Below are positions 11,384 through 24,400 of a DNA stretch of 64,000 bases, piece after piece. Position numbers and translations under genes: made by a program. The stretch lies in NCBI GenBank assembly GCA_907165275.2, contig OU015651.1, positions 14,840,501 through 14,904,500 of the forward strand, given 5' to 3'. Under the pieces are notes generated by a model. The model made no database searches and was not told the origin of the DNA. It worked only from the letters and a program-made list of their open reading frames with translations. The stretch comes from Zygaena filipendulae (Eukaryota; Arthropoda; Insecta; Lepidoptera; Zygaenidae). Position 1 is the stretch's first letter; each line of letters opens with the position of its first letter.

Positions 11384-12366
11384 CAATAAATTGACTGAAA
11401 ACTAGAAAGTAGTTTGCTCAGAATCTATACTTCCGAATTGATCGCACTGTTAAAGGGTGAAAGCCGTACCGAACATACGCGTGTCATGTGAAGTCTTCGT
11501 TATTTCAGTCACTTTCCAGCATCTATTTTGGACCCCGAGCAGGAAATTGGCTTTGAAGAGAGCCATGTTAACTTGGGGAACAATCTAACATTGTCATCGG
11601 CGTTTCGCCAAATTGAAGAAGTAGATGAAGAAATTTTTATTACTAAGAAACGTTGTCATTGACAAATTATAATTATAGACGCCATTATTAAAGAAAAAGA
11701 AGAAAAAACTAACTTTGTAGGTAAACTCATTCCCACCGAACAAACTTGTCTTCCTTCGTTTACTTTCAACTACGTGACATTGGCGGAGTCACTGTGAGTG
11801 AGCATAGTGGAAGCCATATTTTAAAAGAAGAAGAAGCACGATATTTGGCGCGTACGCCGCCCCGCGCGCCTGTAGCTTAGCAAAAAAATCGTAGGTAGGT
11901 AGGTATCTATCCGTCATTGACACGTTGGTGCGGGCGTAGCGTTTAAAATTTCGTAGATAGGTACGTCACCTCCAATTTAATGATGAATAACTTTTAAAAT
12001 ATCGATTTATTCGTCATAGTTTATATTTTAATCATTTTACGCATACCATCTTGATGTCTGGAAATCCACAACTGCGCGGTTTCTCAGACACTTTCTGCCC
12101 CGCACAACCACTCTGTGGAATCAGCTTACGCCGGCAGTTTTTCCGAACGATTACGACTTGGGAACCTTCAAAAAACGAGCCTTCTCCTTTCTTAAAGGCC
12201 GGCAACGCACCTGCATGCCTTCTGGTGTTGCAGATGTCTATGGGCGGCGGTAATCACTTATCATCAGGTGTGCCACCTGCCCGTTTGCCCCCTATTCCAT
12301 AAAAAATATATTATTATTTTTTTATATAGGGTCAGGCTTTGGGTTAATTCATTGACACGTTGTATA
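11384..12366. mobile_element. Family D repeat copy with insertions
   Basis: Starts GTGTCAATAAATTGACTGAA, ends GGTTAATTCATTGACACG. Holds an unrelated stretch at about 11470-11840 and the retrotransposon tail at 12070-12308, so two later events split it. Confidence 0.65.
12070..12308 (+). pseudogene. Non-LTR retrotransposon 3' end with ORF C-terminus
   Basis: In one frame it reads [40 protein letters not shown] and [19 protein letters not shown], ending at TAA near 12252. TxLWNxLPxxVFP...YDL..FK is the C-terminal pattern of insect non-LTR ORF2 proteins. It ends in an A-rich run at 12300 and is inserted within a family D repeat. Confidence 0.75.
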
Positions 12367-13009
12367 GACGGATTTGCAAAATTATTTTTTTGTTCGAAAT
12401 GGGTTCATTCCGAGATGGTCCCATTTAAATTTCATAAAGATCTGATGATGAGTTTCGGAGACAGACAACGAAACTCTTGAAGTCGGTTTTTTATGAAATA
12501 CAGTTTATGACGTAAAATCGTAAAAGCTGATATGAGTTTGTTAACTACTTAACTACTTTTCAAGAGTACAGAAAAGGGCATAGAGTACTTTTATCCCGGA
12601 ATTCTAGCGGGAACTCCGAAATTAACGCAGATAAAACAGTAGGCAAATATTAGTGTTGGTACTACTCTGCTAAGGGGGCTGTGTAGGTGTAGCCGCTCTG
12701 AAGAGTGCGTGGCCGGTGGGTCATAAAAATAAAACAATTAGTTAACTTACTATACATATAATTGATCGTTAATAAACTTTATAGAAAAACACAAAAAGCA
12801 TCACATCGATTTCAGGCAATAGCATCGAACAACTCTGCCACGATAATTTGGCTGTTATCCTCTAAATATACAGATAGTACGAGTTAGCTCCTACATAAGC
12901 ATCTAATTAAAAAAAAAAAACAGTTATTTAACTGCGATAGTTCTGGCTGATCAGAACACTGAAATGCGGAAATTTTGTTTTTTGAACAATAATAATTAGA
13001 TTCATAAAA

Positions 13010-13275
13010 GGGGGCGTCCATAATAATTAAATCTGTATTCATAAAAGGGGGCGTCCATTGAAATATACCTACGTGAGACGTTCAGGGGGGCAGGGAGTCG
13101 AACCGAACCCCCACCCAATCTCACGTGGGGTAGAGGGTGGTCTCGGCAAATCTCACGTATTTTTTGTGGCAAGATGTTATTTTACACTGGTCGAGTAAAA
13201 TCTCACATCTCACCAAGGGGAGGGGGGAGGTCGAAAATCCGTCCAATTTGGCTCACGTAATTAATGGATGCCCCC
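13010..13275. mobile_element. MITE, GGGGGCGTCC ends, left end duplicated
   Basis: The left end ATTCATAAAAGGGGGCGTCC occurs twice (about 13000 and 13038), the right end is GGATGCCCCC. Same family as 17451-17799. Confidence 0.65.
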
Positions 13276-14635
13276 TCGAATAGCACACAGGATAAAAACC
13301 AATATCATACCGATATCAACACTTCACGAGAAAATTGTGCGCCAAAACCACGACACAACTAGTAATTTAATAAACAGAAAGAGTAGTTTTAACATTTTTG
13401 ATATGTTGATTTGCCTTTTCGGGCTTTTGGCTACTATGTCTTAATTCAGATGCATGGTGCATGACACTTGTGAGTTCTTTATATTTATTTATTAATTATT
13501 TTTACGTAATAAAAATTTATAAACCACAGAAGCTTTGCTTATACATATGTAATTATACAAACAGCCAAAATAAACCACATAACAGCGTTATTTTTTAATA
13601 TATCTATGACTACACTAAACTCTGAAAATTTTTGTTAGTGAAAATTATTAATAGAATCGATTGCAATATTATTTTAACCTGAAATGGATCCCATCATGTA
13701 GTTTTGATGATCACGCTAAACTCTACAAAAATTCGCCCGCTAGTTCCATTCGAGCGAGCAGACGGAGTTTTCGCCATTTTGTTTTTGGGATAAACTTTAT
13801 TTGAATTGTTTTTAATTATTTTTTCATAACGGTTCTTCTAGTAAAAACACCATTCTAATCAGCTTTAGTTAGTGTATATTAAAAATAACCTCGTATATGT
13901 CTCCTTCCGCTTACAAACTACGTTATATAGATTTAACGTAGGTATACCTAATAATATCACAATTTGACAGGATAAATTAACTTCCAACTAAATTTATATT
14001 GAACTTATTTATATGTATATATAGAAACGTAAAAACAGATATTATTTAAAGTAGTAATAGTAGTATTTTGTTTGTGGTAAAAAATATATTTCCTAGTGCC
14101 GGCGCAGTTTTCTATGCATCCTTAGGCTGCTTTTTACTGATCAACCGACAACCAACCGCTGCTGTATGAATTTTTACACCGTTGCAATAATAATACAAGC
14201 ATTATATATTTTAATTCGTTTTCTAACATAATATGAGTGTATATTATAACAAACAATAAATACATGATACAATTACACAAAAAGATTAAAAATTACATAG
14301 CACCAAGCGTGTTGAAGAACAATATACAAAAAGTAAAAATATTACAAAAAGCAAAAATATTATTTAGAGCCTCCTCACGATCGACGGAGTAACATTTTAA
14401 CATATTTGGCTTAGGATATTTCAACTCGATGATTCTCTATTCCGGCGCACAATCCACCAAATTAATTTAGCACTATCCTAAAAACTTTAAGCTCCTTACA
14501 GAGCTGAAAGAAACGCCATCGCTTTAAAAACCCATACCTCTTCTATCATAATATCTATCTATCAATTTGCTATCGATCTAGCTAGGTTTCAGTTTAAGAA
14601 AACGTCGTTTTATTCGTGTTTTCAGGCAATGAAAA
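13276..14635. other. AT-rich intergenic sequence, no gene seen
   Basis: No convincing ORF, exon or repeat end. Contains scattered A/T runs only. Confidence 0.5.
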
Positions 14636-14639
14636 AGAA

Positions 14640-14874
14640 GTGTTTGGTACTGCTTTACCGACACAGCAAATGGGAGGTTGGTACTGCTTTACCGACCAGC
14701 GAATGAATGTTTGGTACTGCTTTACCGACACAGCAAATGGGAGGTTGGTACTGCTTTACCGACCAGCGAATGAGTGTTTGGTACTGCTTTACCGACACAG
14801 CAAATGGGAGGTTGGTACTGCTTTACCGACCAGCGAATGAGTGTTTGGTACTGCTTTACCGATCAGCGAATGGG
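14640..14874. repeat. 67-bp tandem repeat, about 3.5 copies
   Basis: Each unit holds two copies of TTGGTACTGCTTTACCGA, one followed by CACAGCAAATGGGAGG and one by CCAGCGAATGA. 67 is not a multiple of 3, so the same bases are open in successive frames; it is not protein-coding. Confidence 0.9.
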
Positions 14875-15339
14875 GGGCCCCCCATTTGCCGTGACAATCT
14901 TTAAAATGATCTCCGAGTTAAAATGTTCCAGAATTATAAACAAAAATTTGTTTTAAATTATTACCTACACATCAATTTATTTTTAAATCAAATATTTTTT
15001 AAAGCGAGTGGCGACTGTCCTACACTTACCTGATGTATTTTCGTCGTATCAGGAGTTTGTTTGTGCAACAATTGAGCATTAACTACCTACATATTTGCCT
15101 TATCAATATAATAAAGTAATTCAGACATTTGGATTTTTCTTCCCTCTTCACTCTGCCCTACTCTTTAGGAAAACATTACCGATGACTCAAATAACGATAT
15201 CAGTACTGACCGGGCCACACTCATCTTTTTCTTGCATTATTTGTAAGAAGGAGACAGAAATACAAATATTGTAGTGTGACCGATGCATACCTCGCTGACT
15301 AGAGAGAAACAAATGCGTAAGAATCCTCACTAAGACCAC

Positions 15340-15440
15340 CTACACATAAAAACTGACACTAAGTTGCCTGTCCTCTGTGAGAATCGAACCCGAAACCTTC
15401 AAAATCAACAAATCATCAGTGACACCCGACAAGCCAGGAA
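15340..15440 (-). repeat. tRNA-derived SINE fragment
   Basis: On the minus strand: A-box-like TGGCTTGTCGG and B box GGGTTCGATTCTC (complement of GAGAATCGAACCC at 15380-15392). A second, weaker relative lies at 15683-15730. Confidence 0.55.
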
Positions 15441-15730
15441 GGTTGTGCGCTGAAATATCAATCATTCAAATAACAAATGAGATTCAATATAGTCTTTGAT
15501 ACACAATATGTTTCTATTTATACATTAAATTGGATAATTATAGTAAAATATTTAGCAACGAGTACAGACAGCAACATAATTCTTAACATTCCTATAAAAT
15601 TTCAAAGTAGAGACAGCAAAACACGTAAGATTGGAAACAATCTGGAACAAGAGCCACGGCTAAGTTCGTGTAACTAGTCTCCAGAGGGAATAGAACCCAG
15701 CAACTTCGATTTACAACACAAGCCAGTGAT

Positions 15731-16988
15731 CAAAATAGACGTTCATAGTTGTGCATGCATACTGATATCGTTTGCCGTCTGTTCAATAAATTCAATTACT
15801 TAAATTAATGTAATTAATGTCTTAATACTATAGGCATAATAAATAGTGCCAATACAAAGAACATCAATATATGGTACCTAGCCATATTATGTAAGTCCTA
15901 AAAATACCGATAACGAACGGGTGAAATGTGAAAATTCAAGAATCACCGCAAAATAAAACAATCATCGGTGCACATTGTGACTAAAGATATTTCTCAATAT
16001 TCCTGCCAAAATTAACAATCTAAAATTACGTAACCTTAGGCAAGTGGGCTTATTTGAACGTAAAAGATGAATTTTTAGTGTTGAAACGAAATCTAGATCG
16101 CAAACCAGTGAAATAAAAACGTAAAGCGGAATATCTCCTTCAGTATAAAACGCTTTAAAAATTACAAAAATGACAAAGACTCTACTCGTATTATAAAATT
16201 GTTACATTCTTACGTTATAGGTTAATTTACGATACGTTTCGTTACACGAGTAGTAGTACATTATTGTGTTAGGCAGTGATACTTGGCTTATTTAACTCGC
16301 CTCGGCAAACGAGTTCGCTTCTAAGGCTTCTTTTGAATTACTATGACTAATTAATACAATACTAATTTATTTATCGCAATCGTCGATACCAAAACCGACC
16401 CAGAAATATTAAAAAATTAAGAAATGTACTGCAATATCAATTTTCAAATTATTATACTAAATGTTTGTAAGCACGAGATAACAAAAAAATCTATTGGATT
16501 TCATATGAAAGTAGCCTTGAAGGTCCACTTTAAGTACAATATTATCACCTACTGATGAATGTAGAGTATGCGCTACATAAAAGCAGTTCGATTTTCTGTA
16601 CGTCTACGATTATCGCAGTTAATCTTTGCAAGTACAAGTCAGCAAAAGTAAGATTGTAATGAAGAAAAGAATATAATATGAAATAATAAAGATTTGGTGA
16701 CAATATAAAGCGAAAACATTTATACTTACCTACTTAACGAAGTACCTATAGAAAGATATGAATAATTGCAGGTAGGTATAATGTGAGCAAAAATAAAGTT
16801 TTAAGAGTCATTCGTAGCAGACAGTACCTACCTATGTATGTATTTGTAATAAATTAAGTACACAAATAACAGTCAATAATAAATTATTAATTTAGTGTAC
16901 ATAAAGACGCAGTGAAATTATGAAAACGACAATTTTACAAAACCCTAGAGAGATCATCGACATTTTTATTTACCTGCCATTGGCATAA
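15731..16988. other. AT-rich intergenic sequence, no feature seen
   Basis: About 1.25 kb with no exon-like GC-rich segment, no terminal inverted repeats and no long ORF that looks coding. Confidence 0.5.
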
Positions 16989-16992
16989 AAAT

Positions 16993-17228
16993 GGACGCAG
17001 ATAAGCAATAATGTGTTAACCCACAAAATTAAGTTATTAGTATGGAACGCTTTGTAAGAGTTGTAGGACGTTTTTTAACAATTTTGTACCTTATTACAAT
17101 ATTGTTTAAATACCAACAAATTGTTGAACATAAAAAAATGTTAACAAAAAATGACGCTATAATTAAGATACTCGATTTACTCAAAGTTTCTACAATGTGG
17201 GATAACACACTATTGCTTATCTACGTCC
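16993..17228. mobile_element. MITE family A copy with AAAT duplication
   Basis: GGACGCAGATAAGCAATAAT … TTGCTTATCTACGTCC, flanked by AAAT (16989-16992, 17229-17232). Confidence 0.85.
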
Positions 17229-17450
17229 AAATAAAGTTAGAAGAATGCTTTTAATGTGGATATTCAAAACGAAACATCGTGTCCCTAGGGGTTTTCACAC
17301 CGTTCATAACCTCATTGTTACATCTGGACGCCTAAATAATTTATATCAAGTAAAAAAAAACACCTCCAATGAGCCAAAGAAGTGTACACGTGTCACTCTA
17401 TAAGTTAGTTAGACCTGCTCCAGCGCAGCGAGCGCGCAAGTTCTAATTAA

Positions 17451-17799
17451 GGGGGCGGTCATTAATCACGTGATGTTTTTAGCAATTTTTTAACCCCATC
17501 CCCCTGGATGTTTTAGACTGTTTTAGACCCTCCCCCCACTATACCCTAAAATCACGTGTATTTTTTAATATTTTTTAAAGTATATTGAAATTTTCCGAAT
17601 ATCATCTTTAAATCTGATTAAATTTTTAAAATCGTTGCCTGGCAATGGCGAGTCAAGGCTACGCGTCGCTGTTTGGTTTAGAAATCGTGCGTTCAACGAA
17701 AAATAAATACACGTAATATCTCGTTATATCCACACTGTGGTATTTCGTGATATACCCCTCCCCCTCTTTTCTAGCATCACGTGATTAATGGACGCCGCC
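17451..17799. mobile_element. MITE with TAA duplication and CACGTGA ends
   Basis: Left end GGGGGCGGTCATTAATCACG, right end complement of GGCGGCGTCCATTAATCACG; TAA at 17448-17450 and 17800-17802. Lies in the 3' flank of the anoctamin. Confidence 0.75.
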
Positions 17800-18227
17800 T
17801 AAACTAAGCTTTCTCATCGTACAAAGTGATATGGAAATAGGGACAGATCGGTTTTTAATTTTATGCAAAAAAATTATTCCGTTTTCAACTAAAATACTAA
17901 AGTCTTCATGGCGACGCTACTATACGTCGTCATACTTTAATAATATAACTTTGTAATTTTCTTTTAATTAAAATTCAATTGTATAATATTCGTCACCAAA
18001 ATATCACCTACCATGTCATCCCGCTAGGGGGCGACGAGCCTTCATCTTTGGTTCTCGAAGTGCTTTCAATTTATAATACCATACAATACTTTCGTTTTTG
18101 TGCTTAAATAAAATTAAGTTAACATAAATCCAATATTAATAATAACACAGTAACGTCTCCGTAAAACTCTGACCAAAATTTCGTTCGAGCATCAAACCCA
18201 AGCGAGCACCAGACTGAAGGTGTGCGG

Positions 18228-18412
18228 TCATAGCTGCGCGCGCTCGTGGGCGTCGGGCGGGCACGGCGTGGGCGTGGGCGTGGGCGCGGCCGTGGGCGCG
18301 GCCGTGGGCGCGGGCAGCAGGTCCTTGTGGTCGCCGTGCGCCGCCAGGTCGAAGTCGGAGCCCGACAGCTTGGGGTCGAGCAGCTGGTGCCACGCCGACT
18401 CGGTCTCCTCAT
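18228..18412 (-). CDS. Anoctamin exon 20 (C-terminus, to TGA)
   Basis: Acceptor CCGAACAG at 18413-18420; phase matches exon 19. Encodes [32 protein letters not shown], then a PT/AP repeat ([17 protein letters not shown]) ending HERAQL and TGA at 18228-18230. The PT/AP repeat comes from a GGGCGTGGGCGCGGCC tandem tract and may vary in length between individuals. It lies 6.3 kb from exon 19, so the link rests on phase, strand and exon-like composition. Confidence 0.75.
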
Positions 18413-21400
18413 CTGTTCGGTCGGTCACGAAAATACCTACACGTTAGCAAAATGAGTGTTTGGACTTTGGATTGTTTTTTTACATGCACTTTTAATAATT
18501 GATAGTATCTTGTGTGCATCGGCTTTTGTAGTTATGCGCTGTAGCTCAATAGGAGTCGCACAATATAGACGTTTGTCAGAGGTTTTTCAAAAGTAAACTT
18601 GAGTTTGTTTTTTGTATTATGAATCAGTGGCATGCAAACAATAATCAAAAAAATACAAACGTGGAAAAGTGTATGCTGTGATAAGGTTTAACCGCCGCAC
18701 TCAGAGTCGACTTTAATGATTACTTAGTTAAGTATAGATTTTTAAAACAAAACTGCCGCAATCATACAAGTTTAATAAATTAATGTTAATTGCCATTTAA
18801 CTAATTAAGTTACATCTCATTAAATGCCAGTTAACATTAATTTACGGAACATCTCTGATTGCGGCACTTTTGTTTTAAAAATCCATACTTAACTAAGTAA
18901 TCATTAAAGTCGACTCTGAGTGCGGCCGTAAGTATGTAAATAATAGACTTCCCAGGACGTACACAACTAGCGAAGCAAAATATTCAGTATAAAAATCTCA
19001 AACATTCTAAATGATTCGAATGTAGTGTTGATCATCATCGAAACGGAACCATAAATAGCCAAATTAGAAATCCAAACACATCTGGAAATCTCTCAGATTT
19101 TATCACGCTATTTCAAAAATAAAAAAACAGACAAGCGCTTGGGAGATTTCTAGCTTGTTGGTACAGTCAATAATTTGGTACGAGTTGAAACTTACGTCTC
19201 TGAGGTTTTATTTAATGTTTAACATACGTACATCATTACAAAAAAAAGATTATTGATTTATTTCTCCGGTGGCCTGGAAGAGACCGCCCTTTGGAGCCGC
19301 TTTCTTTACATTTTTAATTAGTTTTATGTTATTTTTATTAAATGTTGTGTTCAATAAGCATTATAGCCGACAGCTAACCGCGTCAAACGTGCCTTGTACT
19401 GTACGGTCACCTGTCAGACTAAATATTATTGTAAGTCGGTTAGTGTTTTGGTTGAGCGTGCAAAGCGTTTGGTAGTTGTTTCATTGTATTTCGTTATCAA
19501 TTATTATTTTATTATGATGATTACTGAATGCGGCATTAGTGATGTGGTCGTAATGAATAGTGTCCATCGACCAACCAATGTCTCTCTACAGAGGTATCTA
19601 AATATAAATTGTATGCACATGAATCCCTTCAGATACTTTTTTCAAGGACCAAATAACCGCTGGACACATGAGTTTTGTAATCTTAATAATCTGATATATA
19701 TAAATCATCTAATATATATAAATCACGTGTCACGTTGTTTGTCCGCGATGGACTCCGAAACTACTGAACGGATTGTGATAAAATTTTGCAACCGTTTATA
19801 ATATGGCCCAACTTAAAAGATAGGATAGTTTTTATCCCGGAATTCCCTCGGGAACTGCAGGACATAGAGTACTTTTTTCCCGCAATCTCCGCGGGAACTC
19901 CGAAATTACCGCGGATGAAATCGCGCGGGACAGCTAGTTGATTAATATAACTCGAGTGCATCCTTTTTAGTGAAATCCCCCCTCTTACTACTCTACCCCT
20001 GGAACTTCTTGGGGGCTCCAAGGATTCTCACTATTACATTTGGGGGGTCAACGGCTACTTGGTGCTACTCTTTGCATATTCCTGAACATAAAATCATTGC
20101 ATTCGAGATCAAGGAGTTGAATAATTTAGTCATTAAGTCGATCACAAACCATCAATGATGTCCAAAGGCTAGCTGGTCCGTAGTAATTATCTTATTATCT
20201 AAGATATGGTACTATAGCAGTACGTATGTATGGTAAAATCCATAATATTACAATAAATGCTTAACGTTTACAAAACAAGCTTTGATGCAAAACTTTACTT
20301 CATTCGAATATCGTGAAGTCGCGAAAAAAATTAATAACAAATTATAAACCAGAGAAAGAAACATAAAAAGTTGCAAACTAAACCGAAACTTTAGCGCATG
20401 ATAAAAATAGGCTTGTTATCACTTCAGTCTCACGAAACTCACTTGCCGGCGAAAGTGCGTAATAAGGTATTTTACACCAGGTAAGAAAAAATATAAAAAT
20501 ACATGTTTATGATAGATTTCGAAAAAAGTAAACGAGAAACATCAATATTTACTCATGAAAATGCAATGTCAATTTATAATTAAATTTTTAAAAATATCGT
20601 CCTTTTTAATCTGTTTTTAAAACGCCATTCGCCATATTGGTGACGTCACTCCGTTAGTAAACAATTTAGGGCGTGTTCCGATATGCACTGCGAACACTGT
20701 AATGTATAACGTCAATTTACTATACTGCATACTGCGAAGTCGTTCGTTGAACAGTGCTCGCAGTATATATCGGAACACACCATCTCTTTCGCAGTCCTAT
20801 TGTTTACTAACGCAGTGACGTCATGAGCTGCAAGCATGGCGGCTAGCGCGGCCGCGCGAAAATTCAAACTGGTTCATTACGATCTCAGGATCAATTTTAA
20901 AGTTGCTGCGAAACTTTTGGGCGGATAGGCGATTTTCGCTCTTAATGTATGGACATGAGCCTTTTTCTATCAGCTCATGTGGGTAGACCCTAACTGTATT
21001 ATCAGCGTTGGTTTTGATCAAGGATTGCATTCAGAAATCGTTATCTTTTATTGTAATACCATGGGTTACCGAATATCTCCACCGCATCTCCCCCACAAAC
21101 CAAACCCGGTCGACAATCACACCAGAGATATTCCAATTGGGGGAAAAAGATTTACTTACGGCGTTAGAATAGCTTTGTCCCTCTTACACACTGGAATTTA
21201 ACTGATAATGATAGTCGGTGCTGAAGCCCCGGTAGTAATAAGGGCCTGTCTCACCACTTGCAAGACGCTAATAGAATAAACGAAGAGAACTTGGCAACGT
21301 ATTTTCAAAGAAAAAACCCAAAAACAACATAATATTATGTAGTTCAGAGCAATAAGATAGAGTTATGAGTGGATGTGGGTACAATCAAAACTCGACCTTA

Positions 21401-24400
21401 TTTCATTGAACTCCAAGTTCCATTTTCTCTTCATTCACCGAACCGATACAACTGCGGTTAGTTACAGTAGATTAGATAAGATAAACTTTACTCAGCAAGA
21501 ACAAACAGCTTACCGAGTGACGAAGCGGGCCCTTATGCTTTAAGCTTCAAATTGGTTAGTGACAAAAATATAGTTTTCGGTAAAACTCACAAACTCGTTC
21601 GCACACAGCCTCGAGCCCTGTACTACCGCAGTACACTCGTCGTCATGACACAATTAGTACTAAACATCACTAATAGAAGCTCGCTTTAGTAAAATAGTAA
21701 ATATTACTAATATAAATAGATAAAATAAATAATATAAAAACAGCACTCTTTTGCAAAGACATCTTATTCTTACCACTCTACTACTATTTGTAGAGCACAC
21801 AATAAAAGAAAAGTCTGCGTGTACGTATGTAAAAAGTTTTACTCGATTGACATGATTCAATCAATCAAATTGCAAACTCCATGCACGTCACATCCGTTTC
21901 AATCATGCGCGTCACTTCCGTTGCGCGCGTGCTGACATTTAATAGGCTAGTTTCCTAAATTTTCTTTTTTAGTCCGTTTTGTAGATTATTAAAAAATATT
22001 GCACACGTATTTTCTTATTTTTTATGTAACCAAAAAATAACGGAGATATATCAAGTCGAAATTTCACATGACGTCACGCCTCGCTACAGTTTGTTCGCAC
22101 GTTATAGCGAGCTGTGACATCACGAGTCCCCCACCCTAAACTTTAATGCGCTTTATCTATGCGTATTTCCATTATTTTAAAAAAGCAAAAAATACGTGTC
22201 TTTTATTTTTTTATTATCTAACTGACGGACTAAATAGAATTTTGAATTTTTTACCCAGGAAACTAGCCTATTCTCAACGCGCCAACTCACTATGGAAACC
22301 CGCATGTTACTAGTATTTGAAACATCAAAAATACACTCTCAAACTGAATCAACACTATTATGGTTGTATCCCCCATGTATTTTAGTTTTTTTTTTGTCTA
22401 CAGCACAATAATAGGCTAGTTAACTAAATTTTAGTTTTTACTCCGTCGTGTAGATAAATAAAAAAAATTAGAATTAGATTTTTTTTTTACGTCATCAAAA
22501 AATAACGGAGACACATGTCGAAATGTCGCGTGACGTCACGCCGTACAGTGTATACGACGTTGTGACGTCACGAGCCCCCAATCCTAAACTAATGACACTT
22601 AATTTGAATAACCAAAATATGTACATTTATTATCTAACTGACGAACTAAATACATAGAATTTTGATTTTCATACCCCAGCAACATGCCTATATTTTTTAA
22701 AGATATCCTTGCAATCGAGCGCTAAGACTGCATTGGTAGTGTATGATACAGTATACGGTTCGCGTCGCGACATAAAGCTAAGCGTGTAAGCTAATTTCAA
22801 CTTTAACCCGCTTGTGATAGAGATCAGTTTGATGACTAGGAAGAAATCTAGAATTATAAATCTAAACAAATATGTATTATTATTATTACAAAACTTGTAT
22901 ATTATCTTCTTTTTCTTCTCGATGGTCTTCCAGACGGTGATAGCAACGGCTTTGCCAACACAGGCTCGGCAGAGGATTTGTTGACTACAAATAATTTCAA
23001 ACCTTACGACTATAACAAAAAGGTTCAAAATTATCTTCCAACGCTCGAACCACAGAGCTAATAAATTAACTAGAGAGGACATGTAGGCGGGGCAGGCGCG
23101 CCACCGTTGCAAAGGAAGTTAGAGCAAATGCTCTAACTTGCCCAAAACTTCTTTTGCTGCCATCCCAAGTATATTTACTACAATATTCCCAAGACTGTGA
23201 ATTTTGAAAATAGTGACCAAGTAAAAACATAACCATAAAGCGTTTAATACATTTCTTTACATTATTGAATGTTTTAGTGCGTGATGAAGAGTTTTGTGTA
23301 CGCAAATCACCCGGCGACACTGGTTGTCATCTGTTTTCATACTAAACTAAGTTGATGTCCCTTCTATCTGTTGTTTTCTGTTCTGTGGCTCGAAACGTCG
23401 CCGCCTCGAGTATAGAAGGTAATAATAGTGCCTTGTAATATACTCTGCCGAGTCGTGTTTGAAATCCGGGTAGTTACCTAGTTAAAGAGTATTCAAGATC
23501 ATGCCTTCAATTGAACAGCAGGCATTTAAAATCACTAACGTCTTTTATAGACATAGTTGGTTATAATTCTAAAATGTTTACCAAAATGTTCAATTAACAA
23601 AAAAAAAATAAGTTATCAAAGTATCAAACACACAATACAGTCTTCAATTACGTTTCTCTGTTCACTGACTTTCGCTCTATGAAATGATACATAATACATT
23701 CAAAATGATCATAATATATGTCATACCTATAGTGTAATGAGATTCTTCATGATGAACAATAAGGGTCAGTTCTGACACGGCTAAGTCTTTCCGTTCGCGA
23801 TTTAGTATGAGTAAAGTTCCAAGGTCATACACGACACTTGGAGCCGGAGCGGTGTCTTGTTGTCAGAGCTATTGCCCATTACAGACTTTTGATCGACCAA
23901 ACCTACTATCGTTTGGTGCGGTCAGGTAATGGGCATGTGGACTAATTTTTATTTTTTAGTCCGTCTTGTAGATTATTAAAAAATATTGGACACGTATTTT
24001 CTCTTTTTTTACGTAATCAAAAAATAACGGCGATATATTGAGTTGAAATTTCGCGTGACGTCACTATTCTGACAGTTTGTATGGCGGTTTTAGCGGTTAG
24101 TGACGTCACGACCCCCTCATCCTAAACTTTAATGCACTTTATCTCTGTATATTTTAATTTATTTGAAAAAGCAAAAAATACGTGTCTATTGTTTTTTTAT
24201 TTTCTAACTGACGGACTAATTAGAATTTTGATTTTCAAAAGTATTCCACATCCCTATTATTAAAAAATTCAAATCTTACGACTGTACGCTCTCACATATT
24301 ACGTATTTAGTATTATAAAAAAACTGATCAGAAACTGATCAAATCTGTAATGGGGCTCTAAGTTAGACCTTTTGCACATTATAAGAAATTTTCTCGTGTC

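Noticed and set aside
19394..19801. 135-codon plus-strand ORF
   Set aside because: Composition is random-like, the end runs into a Helitron-like repeat and no motif is visible.
20990..21201. Plus-strand ORF ([20 protein letters not shown])
   Set aside because: Sits in an intron with no repeat or domain signature; nothing supports coding.
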